Source of the DNA: Panulirus ornatus
Lineage: Eukaryota; Arthropoda; Malacostraca; Decapoda; Palinuridae
NCBI RefSeq assembly: GCF_036320965.1
Contig: NC_092269.1
Span: forward strand, 34,160,343-34,224,342
DNA: 64,000 bases
Direction: 5' to 3'
Below the pieces are notes generated by a model that was not told where the DNA came from, ran no database searches, and was given only the letters and a program-made list of their open reading frames with translations. How positions within the stretch are numbered: position 1 is the stretch's first letter; each line of letters opens with the position of its first letter. The position numbers and the translations under genes are program-made. Below, in pieces: positions 32,710 through 45,500 of this stretch.

Positions 32710-35700
32710 TTTTGTGGGCTTCATCTCGGCTATAGACTCTTCTCGCTCCTCGCCTGCTGTGTCCATGAGGGCTACAGATACCATAGCCCGGGCAATAATA
32801 GGCAATATACAACGTAGGCGGAAGAGTCCATATAACAAACAATTCTGTCAATATGGAGGCATTATTACCTCATCCTATCGCCATCTCTTTGGTCTCTTAC
32901 TCCCTGAACTCTTTTGCTTTTACCCTTGTTGCACCCTTATTCTTTCTCTCGGACTTCTTTTCCTGTTTTATTCTTGTGTTCTTACCACTTTGCTTTTCTA
33001 CCTATCTTGTATTTATTGACCAAGTTTCTGGTCTTTTAATGGTTGGCTCCATGGTAATCGCTTCTTGCTTTTGTGTTGTGGACGAGGCAACAAAAGACGT
33101 ATGTGTTTTTTGTAATTTCTGTCAAAAAATGATAAGGAAGACATTATTATCAACTCCTGATATGTGTTGGTATTTGTTTGGTAATTCATAATCGCTTGGA
33201 AATCTGTTAATGACAGTATGGTACGAGTCTCTTAATAACAAATATTGTGATAAGGTAGAAAATCTATTAATCACAAATATTGTGATATGGTAAGAATCTA
33301 TTAATCACAAATATTGTGATATGGTAAGAATCTATTAATCACAAATATTGTGATATGGTAAAAATCTATTAACCACAAATATTGTGATATGGTAAAAATC
33401 TATTAACCATAAATACTGTGATATGGTAAAAGTCAATTAATCGCACTTATTGTGATATAGTAAAAATCTGTTATCACAAATATTGTGATATGGTAAAAAT
33501 CTATTAACCACAAATATTGTGATATGGTAGAAATCTATTCATCTCAGATATTTCGAAAGTGGTCAAGCCTCATGTATATGGGTTACCTAATAGAGTCAGG
33601 ACGACCTAATCTGTATTTCTGTCTTCCAGGCCTAGGATATCCAAGGTGTACTTTCGTGGTCGGTTCTTCATGCTACGTGTGCGTGACAAGAACGTGAGTA
33701 TTGGCATGCTTTTCCATGCTAACAGTCACCAGGTAGATGGTTCACTTGATGTAAGCGATTCAACTTAGAAATTATCATAGATCTTGAAGATTTGTGTGTG
33801 TGTGTGTGTGTGTGTTTTCGCCATTTCTCTAGTAAGTAAGGTAGTGTGTTAGGAGTAGACGAGGAATTGCCTCATTCTCTCACCTCTACATTCTAGCTAT
33901 CATGTGTAGTGCACAGAAACCATAACCCCCCCTGTCCACGGCTAGGCCTCACTTGATCGCCGTTTCCCGCGTGAGCGAGGTAGCACCAGGAAGCACATGA
34001 AGAATGGCCTGTCCACTTACACACACTCACACACACACACACATACATTCATACATACATACATACATTCATACATGCACATATACATATCAACATATGA
34101 ATATACACATGCACAGATATACACATATATATACACATGTACATATTCATACTTGCTTGCCTTCATCCATTCCTAGCGCTACCGTGCTCCACAGGAAACA
34201 GCATCGCAACACCCTGCTTCAGCGAAGAAGTGCCAGGAAAACCAACAAAAAAGGCCACATTCGTTCACACTCAGTCTCGAGCTGTCATGTGTAATGCACC
34301 GAAACCACAGCTCCCTATCCACATCCAGACCCCACAGGCCTTTCCATGGTTTACCCCAAACGTTTCACATGCCCTGCTTCAGTCCATTGACAGCACCTCG
34401 ACCCTGGTATATCACATCGTTCCAATTCACTTTATTCCTTGCACACTTCTGATCGTCTTGTATGTATGTATACTTACGATCAATGTGACTTACAACCATC
34501 CTTACATACAACTGGAAAAAATAGAAATATGAAGTAGAAATGATAAAACATGAAGTAAAGAAACTTAAGTGAATAAAGAAACTACTGAATTGTATGATGA
34601 AGCTGGTTAATAGAAAACGAGATAATCATGATAGAAATTGAGTAGGATAAAAGAATGCTGCACAGGTCTATGAATTCTACATGCCTTGCTGACATACGTC
34701 TCACTTATGTCCATTTTGAGATCCGACTGGTCAGTTATAATGTAACTCAAACGTATGTCAACCATACAACATTGTTGGAACCACTATTCCTTCAAACATA
34801 CCCATTTTTGCTTTCCGAGATAATGTTCTCGACTTCCACACATTCTTCAAGGCTCCCAGGATTTTCGCCCCCTCCCCCACCCTATGATCCACTTCCACTT
34901 CCATGGTTCCATCCGCTGCCAGATCCACTCCCAGATATCTAAAACACTTTACTTCCTCCAGTTTTTCTCCATTCAAACTTACCTTACATATTCGCCATTT
35001 CCCATGTTAGCGAGGTAGCATTAAGAACAGAAGACTGAGCCATAGAGGAAATATCCTCACTTGGCCCCCTTCTCTGATCCTTCTTTTGGAAAGTTATATA
35101 TACATATGTGATATAAGTGTCAGCTATTCTTAGCTTAAATGTGTAATCCTTATAAACCTACTTATATCCTTTGCCAGAGCCACATCTCTTTTGCAACACA
35201 TCCCAGCCTTCTGCCTTCTTCATCATTTACAGTATAAGCTTTAACCTCCTGACCCCCATTCTTGTTTGTGTTCTTCCACCTTTCTTCTGCCATTTACCTT
35301 CCTCTCCTCCCATGTTCCCTCACTTAGTCATGCCTTCCTATCTTTCCAGTTCCTCCTCCTCATCCTTTTTTTTCCCATCACTGTGATTACTATTTCATCT
35401 GTCCTCCCACAGAATTCTGAGAACACTTACGGCTTTGAGACCCCTAGTAAAGCAGCTTGCAAGCACCTTTGGCAATGCTGTGTCGAACATCATGCATTCT
35501 TCAGACTGACACAGGCCTCAGGCAACTCCCCAGCTGCTATCTTCTCCCTAGGATCCAAGTTCAGGTACAGGTATGATCCATTAGTTGACAAAGAGGCCCA
35601 AACGTGTTATATAGAGTTAGAGCCAAGAAGAAGCTAGAGTTATAAAGTTTCTGGGATTGGTTATTGAGTATGAAGCAAAATTGTGAGTACAGTACTTGGC

Positions 35701-36446
35701 TAATCTGACAGGGAAAATCTAAAGGAAATTTGTGCATGAATAGTTGAACACCTTCTTTTTATTTGGGTTGTTAGCACTATGATGTAAATTTTTTATTAAG
35801 AAAAATATTGTTATTTTGGTGCATTATGAATGATCATATATTTTTGCATAGGTAGTTTGGTACCAGATGGCCTATTTATTTTTGTCTTTCATAACCACAT
35901 TTTCATATGACTTATACAGTGTCTGTCATATATGTCATACAATTATTGTAGAGCATGTCATCCTTTGAGTAGATTTTTACATTGTATGCGGTAGTTACAG
36001 TTCATTAAACTACTTCAGTTTATGGAGCTTAGAAGTTGTTAAGTTACATTTCTTTTATATACTCTTATGCATGCTAGCCTTTAAATCATATAGATGCACG
36101 TTGTATAGAAGCCTTTTATGTCCTGCCTGTAACTATGTAGCATAGTTATATTCTGTATAGATAATCATGTGGAGCCTTTTTTTTTTTTTTCATTTACCCA
36201 CTTCTTGTATTTTGGCTTCAGTATTGTAATTTTTTTTTTTTTTATTTTTTTTTTTAAATAATGCTTACATTATTATGCTTTGATCCTTCACTGAGTATCT
36301 TCTCTGGACTTGCTCACCACAGAAAATAGCATTCATGGTTAAACTCCCACTTTGCATAAGTAAATGTTTATCATAATGGATCATTTTCATGCTGCACACA
36401 TATTATTATTATTAATGATTATTATTATTATTATTGTTATTATTAC

Positions 36447-36506
<60 letters not shown>

Positions 36507-39500
36507 CACTATTATTTAGCCCTAGGACCCATTTATGGAGTTCCTTTAGCTTCAAGGCTACACTTCACTTAGGAGTAGGGTAAAGTGGGTTCCTTTGAGG
36601 CAAGAAGTTCTTTGACAACACTGTACTCTTTTCCGTATGCTGACCATGATACAACCTTATGAAAGGTGGCTTGCAGATTCTGTTAACACCTGCATCTTAC
36701 ATATATAAACAGTAGTCACTATCCAGTGTGATTTTAATAACAGTGAACATGAATTAGACATTTGAAATAAACATGTTAAATGATATCTCTTAGTAGAGTA
36801 ACAATGAAATAGTTTGTTATGCAACAGAATAGATTCAGTTTCTTATAATGCATGCCTCACTTGACCTTCAATATTGTTCAGCTCAAGTTTATTTTGCAGT
36901 GGGAGGACAGAGAAAGAAGCAGTTCAGGATGCTAAGATAGGGTCACGAACACAACCCGAGTTTACCAGGATGCCCAGTAGGAGGTACCAACGGCGTATTG
37001 TAGAAGGTGCACAAGATAGTAAGTTTACTCAATTCTGTGATAGTCTACTTGTAAGAATTTTTGTATTATCAGACTTAGTTGCAGTACAGTACATACTGAA
37101 ACTTGTTTGAAGTACAACATATCGTTTTGTTAATCTTATTCTACAAGTTTGTTGTTTTTAACGTTATTTTATATGTAGTAAGTCTTCTTGCATTGTTAGA
37201 TGCATTAGTTTTGATCAAGATCCCAGATGTCATTTTCTGGACTGAGAGCAAGATGGCATATGTTCTAGTATTTCCTGAAGGTCTTTAGTTACTAAACTCC
37301 ATGCTTTGTAAGTACTAAACACTAAACAGTAAATTCAGAGGAGCTTCAGGTTTTCACCTAAGCAAAACAGACCACCTCGTTGAAGTAAAGAAAGTGAAAA
37401 TATTTTGGAAAGATATGAAAGATAACCCAGTGAATGTACACAAGGGGGAAAGTTGTGTAAAGTAGTTTAAAGTAGAAAAAAAAAATGAATGGAAAGGGGA
37501 TTGAATAACAGATTATAAAATTTAGTTTTAGCAGTCTGTAAAGGATAGTATCAATAGTGAGCTGGAGAATAATAATCTTTAAAGGATAGTGTGAATTTTT
37601 GAAATGTAATGTAGTCTAGATACTGGGACGACAGCATAGAAGTATTGAAAACAGAGAGGTAAGAAACAAACCTCACTGCTTCTTGAACATCTTGGACCAC
37701 TCTGATGCCGTGTTGTAACTGTTCTGAAGTACATTAAGTGGCCCAATCTGTTGTCAGAGTTTGAAAGTTATGGAAACTCTCCACACTCTATGAATTTTAG
37801 AAATTTTAACTGATTACTGTAGTATCTGACGATTATAATGAAATATCCTGGTCTTCATAAATTCATTTTAGTGGGTGAAGGGTTCATTTATGTTTGTAGG
37901 GCCACAAGAGGTTGAGTGATAATATCAAGATTCATTCACACATTTAAACCCCATGGGCCAGAAATGCTGCAGTGAAGCCCTTGCTTAAAGCAGAATGTTA
38001 TTGCTTTTTGGGATGTAGTAGCATTATTGTAGGGTATCAAAATTCTTTTTGTCCACTACTTTCACCATACTTACAGATATCTTACTGAGAATAAACAGCC
38101 TTTTTGGAGAAGTATAATATCTACTGTTTTACCAACTCTGTTCATATTAGTAAGTTACATGGTATGATTTACCAGTCTGATAATTGTTTTTGCATAAGCA
38201 GTAACCTCATTTTTGTTCCACAAAGCTATCTGTACCAGTATCAAGTTTTACTCGCCATATTCAAAGAAATCTTCCACAATATTTGCCAGTGCTTAATAAA
38301 ATTTCTGTTACCCATGCATACACATAGAGGCTTTTCGCTGTTGGATTATAACTAAAGGCAAGTGTTTGCAGATTCAGTATATAAACATTCATTGTGTAAT
38401 ACATAACAAGATGTTGATAAATCTCCCATGCTGTCATAGTCTATCTATCTATAATACTTACTAAGATATAATTCCATAAAAAGATAACTCTCACTATATT
38501 ATTAATGTATCAACAGATCCTCCTGTATGAAGTTGCAGTATTTCCATGATCACTTAAGACACTCTCCAAATCAAATATCAGATTGCAGCTTACAATTTGA
38601 TGGCCTAATTTAAGAGATATGTTCAGGCCATTATATCCTTAATCTGATAAGAATTTGTTTTAATATAAGTAATTTATTTTTTATAATTGTTTATGTTATT
38701 TAATATTGAAAGAGTATTGTAATGTTTCTGATACATAGATTATGAAAGATATTAACAAGTACCTTTGAATGTATTCACAGCCCCACGTGTAGAGGATGTA
38801 GAAGTTAAACCAGAGACACGCAACACTGTGCAACTACCCACACCTGTCTCAACGTGAGTTTTCTGTTAATATAGCCTATGTGAACTTGCAACACTGTGCA
38901 ACTACCCGCACCCATCTCAACATTAGTTTACTGTTAATATAGCCTGTGAACCTAAATGCAAAGTTATGAGAATGTGGAATTGGAGTAAGAGGTAGTTATT
39001 TTGATGATGCTCTCAAATTGGAAAATTTCATTAAGATGTGTAACTCGTTTCTTGTCATCAGAGTCTCGCACATGTATCGCAGTACCTCTATGACTCTAGC
39101 TCCTCGTAGTGACTCACCTCGCAGCACTCGTTCTGCACCCTACCCGGCTAGTGTAGCGACTTCTGGGGGTACAGCTACGCTTTTGGGAGGTAGGAGTGGA
39201 GAACACAGACCAAGAGGGGAATCTCCTAGATCAGTTCACTCTGCGGTGTCTGCCCCACAGAACTGTGTAGTATCACGACGAACTTCGAGTGTGGACAGCC
39301 AGTCTTCTGTTGATTCCCGAGGACACCGCAGGTTTGTTTTTGATTATGCTCACATTCGATATCTCAGTGCAATGATTCAGCCTTAGAAACATTTTTCAAG
39401 CATCAGGGTCAATTCATTTATGTTGCAGTATGTTACTTGTTATGGTACATTTGGGGTTGTCACCTACATCTTGGCCTCAAATTTATTCTCATCTTCTGTG

Positions 39501-42500
39501 TTGAAGGTGGAGAGGATAGGAATGATGGATGTTTGATATATTTGTTTTGTTACTTAGTTTAAAAGAGATTATATTGTACAGTATAAACTTTATTAAATGA
39601 CATGATTTGTTCTTACATCCATAAGAGCTGTAAGTCTTGTCTTCCCCTAAGGACTTTATTCCATAAGAAAGCTGATGCTGAGAAAAGATGAAGGTGAGGG
39701 ATTATTAGTGTCACTGACAGAAGAATGAGAAATGGAAAGGGGTTCAGTTCAGCATCTTCATGATGCGGAATGTTCATGCTGCATTCACATGGAAGGGATT
39801 CCAGTGTAGCATCTTGATGCTCCTGAATGTTCATATCATTATTGTGCCAAAGACTGAGGACTAGAAGGAGGATCTAGTACAGCACACTATTTTTCTGGAA
39901 TATTCATGTCATTATGTTCATGTTCATTTGTGGTGAAGTAACACATGTATGCCTGTACTGTTATAGTATATATATCAGGTATAGTAATGGATTATGTAAT
40001 GCATGAGAAAATGCATTCTTGATTCATATTGTACTCTGTGCAGAACTTTTGTGGTATCTTTGTTACCTTTATTTCCACTGATATTCAAAACTCTTACAAC
40101 TGTTTTTAGCATTATTCATTCCAGTCTTCAGTTGTCACCTAGTGCAAATTTATGTCCTCCCTCACTTAGTTGTACAAATGCTTAACCATTTTAATACTCT
40201 GAAACACCATTTTTCTCCAATGATCTGATTGTGTATATTACTTTATTACCATAATCCACATTTTCGTAAATCTTAGATGCAGTTGATCACTTTTTCTTGC
40301 TAACACCTCTAATTCCGTTATGGTACAGACATAGGAGGAGTCGTGGGCGGTCATCCGATGGAGAAAGTGAGGCCAGCAGTAAGTGCTCATCACGAGGACA
40401 TCGTCGTCATCGCCATCGTCACCATTCTGATGATTCAGACCATCATCGCCATCGTCACCGTCGTCGAAGGCACAAGTAACTTAATTTCCAAACCACTCTT
40501 GGCATTTCATTTTCATCACATATGTGAATTCAGATGCATGCCATTTACTTTGATCAAAATTCAGGACTATTCATAGATGGCAGGCACATTATGTTCACCA
40601 GGTTAAAGAAATTTAAGTAAGTGATGTTTTTTGAGTTGATATAACCACAACTGACTATATCTAATAACGACATTTCATGCAGAGGAAAAGCTGCAAATAT
40701 ATCTAGTCTTGCATGGAAGTTGAGTGTAGCTGTACAGTTATAAAATGGTCCTTTGACTGGAAACAGTGGTTATAAGAAAACATAGTTGTTGGTTATGATT
40801 CATTCATAAAAATTGTGTAATACTTAACGGTCATAGGATAAGATGAGGAGATTTGAATATATAAAAATGATACAACAGTATTGAGTAGATAAGTGTTAGG
40901 AATATTAAAGAAACTCTCATATACTGTTGAATCTTAACAGTTTCAGGTTGGCAGAAGTAAAAGTCTGCAGTGATACATTGCATGAATGTAATGTATCACT
41001 GCATTGAGTCTCGTGGGGTGTTAGAGACATAAGCTGAGAAGTTTTGTCCAGGTTTCATTTTAGACTGCAGAAAAATCTATAAAACCAAGCTTAGGGGATC
41101 CACCATTACTGCAGAAAGCCAAAAGTGATTGGTAGATTAATATATTGTGTGAACAAAGTTTCATTTCAAAATTTGGCATTAGCGTGCTTTATCAAACCTC
41201 AGGCTATATCTACCCAACAGGCATTGGATTGGTTTCTTCCAGACTCACAAAGACCCTTTTAGAGAGCTTCCTGCTTCCATGAGATTGGCTGATGATGAGC
41301 ACCAACTTGGTCAGCCCATCATTTCTTTGAATTTATTATATTTGAAGACTAAGATTAGAAATGAGTAAAATCTAAAGTAATGACAAGTACCCATCCTTAG
41401 TCTCATAACTTTTGCTCTGACCATCCGCAATAGATGATGTTGAATATATACATGTCATTATGTGCCTTTAAGGTTGGCTGACTTATGATTCTGAAACATG
41501 CAAGGTAGAATGTGGTAATTTGCTGCAAGTGATAAATTTGAATGTCCAACGTATTAGAGGACTTTTGTCTTAAATAGCTTCGTGTAGGACCTCCCATCCC
41601 ACCAACAGGACTTGAGCTGAGTGGGCCACACCATGCTTGATCTTTCTAATTAAAGGCTATTCCTTACCTTCATTCTTTTTTTTTTTGACTGCATTCCCGA
41701 TCATGGTAGACCCCCACTTCTTTGGCAGAATGGAAGGTATACATCAGCAACTATGTCATTATGTAAATTAAAAGTTTTCAACTCTTATCCCTATATATGA
41801 AATGTGTAATGTCTTTTGTGATGGAAATTGTCATGTCATTTATAAAACAAGACTGGATGCTTGCACTCAAAGCCCTAATTCTTGGTTGATTACCAGGCTA
41901 ACAGAAGATACATTTGCCAGTGTTCTTTATTTACTTCTCTTCCTACAAGTCTTGTTTGTTGTATGCCAGGCATAGATGGAATAAGTCAAGTTCTACCATC
42001 AGTTGTCAGGATTTGGTAAAGTGGCTCAGCATTGCTCATTATCCAAGTTAGCTGGTAACTAACTAGTGTTCAGCAGGTTGTTGTAATGACAAGGCCACTA
42101 TACTGACTTTTGTGTTATTCTAAAAATTTCATAGAAGGCTGCCAAGCCAGAGTCATTTACAAAGGCTTCAGCTCCAAAACCCTTTCATTGTACAATTGAG
42201 TACCTCCAGGGGCAGTCTTTCACCAACCCTCTTTAGTCTCTTCCTACATGATCTCCCCTCACTTTTTGCAGATAACGTTGTGAAAGTTTTGAACCAGTTC
42301 TGTGTAAGAGAACTGCAGCCATACTGGTTATCACATAATTGAAATATACTCCCCATAGCACAAACATTTACACAAAAGCCATAAACAAACGAAATATCCT
42401 CAGAACACTTACTATCACCATTGTTGGATAGCAAATTGAAAATCTCAGTATGCTTTACAAACCGTATATCTGCTTTACCTAAACTTTTCCTCACGTGCTT

Positions 42501-45500
42501 GTCCAGCCACCATCAAAAGCAACCATTGTAAAGATAAAAACCTAGGATGTCAGAACAGAACAATCACCTGCACCTACACAATGGCATGTAGATATTTCTA
42601 GTACAGTTAAGTATTCTCAGCACTCTGACCTTCAATTACCAACTACTAACCCTCAAGTAGAAATAAAAAGTTTATTATTGCTTCACACTTCAACAGCCTA
42701 CACTGAGAGATACCTCCTCCACAATAACGTTGATGTTGACAAAACAAGATTATACACTCCTTAATAACTCGACAAGCACCCTCTTTATCAAGTCTTAAAC
42801 TCCAGTGAACCAAACATACTCCCAACTGATATTATGTTCCTCAGGCATTTATGATTTACACTTTCCTGTATGTGCTCTGGACACCATTAATCAGTCCAGT
42901 GTTACAAGCACCAATTTTGCACATCTTATAGATGACTTGGCATGTCCAAGATGCACACTGAAGACACTGAAAACTTAAACCTTACTTATTCACCACTTTC
43001 CTCACATAAACATAACCTTACTTATTCACCACTTTCCTCACATAAACATGTTCCCATCATCACACTTATTGACATGTGGTCCTGCCTGGTGAATGTGGCC
43101 AGCTCCTGGAGCAGAAAACAGTATGAAATACATATGTATGTACTAGCTTAAACCAGGACCCCATTTACTGTTCACTTGAGAATGGGAGAATGAACAGCTT
43201 GGTTAGCTATGATTCAGCTGCTCTGTAAAGGTCTCAGACACAGACCCGCTTGACTCATTTTTCATGAGTTTAACTTCTATAAGTAGTGTGCTCCCACTCT
43301 GATCTAGAATTATGAAGTATAAGACTTGTATGCCAGTTGCAGAGCCATTATCAGATTAAGTTCATTACCTCCTTAGTTCATCTCATATGATGATGTTGAT
43401 ATGCTTTTAAAGGCGCATATTACACCTTTGCTTCCTAATCTTCCTATTTGTCTCTTCACCAAGACAAGTGTGCTTCATAATCCACTGATAAGTAGTTTGA
43501 CATTTATGATAGGTGAATACTATATATATAGTTTTACTGAAGATTCTTGTTCTCATAAGTATGATAGAGAAGTGATGTTTAGAAGAGAGCCATCTTACAA
43601 GACTGAAAAAAGTGTAGGTACAGTACAATAAAGTGAATTCTTATATTACACTTTTTTTGAATTTCAGATCAGGAGGGAGCATGGTGAACAGTGATGCTCA
43701 GTGGGCACAGGTGCAAGCAGGTGAGGTTCAGGTACGAGGTAACACAGCTACTGTGCGTGATTTGTCTCACAAGAGTGGCTACCAGCCCTCGGGTATTGAC
43801 ACAGAGGCTGACTCTCATCACCAGCATTCCAACAAAAAACGACACAGGAAACACAGGTATGGTTGAGGAATGATGTGGTAGTGAGTGTTTTGATTCTGAC
43901 TCTTAATGAAAGATCTTCATCATCAGAGTAATGATATGAAATCAAGAAATTCCATGGATGATATGCTGTAGCATTTGATAAATGTAAGATATATATGCAT
44001 GCAAATTTGAATAAGAGATTACATACTTCCCAGATCTCGGTCTCGGTCTCCCTCTGAAGCCAAAAATACCCGGCTACCTGATGAACTTCGCCGACACCTA
44101 GAGTTTGATCTTCAAAAGACACAGGGCCTAACAGAGGCAGAGTTAAAGGAGATCCCTTACACTAAGGTTGAGACTGCTAAGACCATTAAAATCAAGTATA
44201 CCTCTCCAAAGACGAAACGACACAAAAGTCCACGACGCTCAAAAAGGTTAATTCATTATTGTTGCTTTACAGAAATGATTTCTTCATGTCATTCATTAGT
44301 GTAAAGAAAACGTTAGTGATAGCATATTTTGACTCCATAGTCAGGCTGAGTTGACCAGTAATACTTTGTGATAATTATTCTGTCGTGTGCCAAGAGTTGT
44401 CACGCCAAAGTCTCTGGGTAAGTTCATTCTTTGTGCCTGGATTATCTTTGAGGGAAAATTAAGTCACTGTCAAAATAGATGCCTAGTTCATGAGACATTA
44501 GTACTATCGTTATGCACCCTTTGTTAAGGTTTTTGACCTTGATGGTTTCTGACTTTATTTCTGTAAACACTTTGTTTGCAGTTCTCCATCTGCTCTCATC
44601 TTTTTCTTTAGAATAACAATATCTTTCCCCATTATTTGTTGTGCAGTGACATTATCAGTATCACATAAATAGGATTGGACATATATGAATTAAGAGGAAG
44701 AATATGGGTTGGATCTTCGATGAATGTTCACCTTTTTCCGAGGTTTCAGTGCAACTGGGACTACACTGGGTGGTATCATGTTCAGTACTTACATTTGAAT
44801 TGGTGTGAAATTCAGTTTTCCCCATAGAAGTTAACCACAAGTCTATTTCAGTAACTCAAGTGACCGAAAGGCAACTCCTCCAGCTGATGGTGAATCTCCT
44901 CCTCCGCCATACACTCCCTCACCCACCAGCAAGACAAATACATTACCCAAAGCCAGTCATAAGGTAAGGTCTTCATTTTACTACCAGTGATAATGTATCA
45001 CTGCTTTATTTTTTCTTGCACAGTAGCAAGGATACACAGCTTTATGATACATTTAAGTAATGAGTAATTTTGTAACAGATATGATTTACGTTTATTTTAT
45101 TTTATGTAAAAATTGAAGTTGAAATGCAAAATTTTTTCAAGAGTGTATTCTCAGGTTATTTTTCTCTTTAGTCTCAGGACACCTCTGGAGAAGGAACCAG
45201 TGCAAGAGCCCCAGATGGAGGAGGCATGGTTAATGGAACTCTGCGACCACCTGGCCCAAGGTATATCCTCCTTATGCATGACCTTTATGTTTAACACATT
45301 GTGTGGTTAACATTATTATCTGATTGTGATAATAACTGAAAATAAATGAACAAAGGCCATACTAAAGGACTGGAGATATACTGGCTTGATTTTAGTTGTG
45401 AATATTTGCTCTCTATAGGAGGCTGAGGAGAACTGTTACATCAAGGAAATTTTATAAAGAGAACTTGCTGTATAGTAGTGTAAATCCCACAAAGCTGCCT

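Noticed and set aside
32853..33191. 112-codon hydrophobic open frame in the first EPB41L4 intron
   Set aside because: Its hydrophobicity follows from T-rich sequence; no family match, and it overlaps another open frame in a different register.
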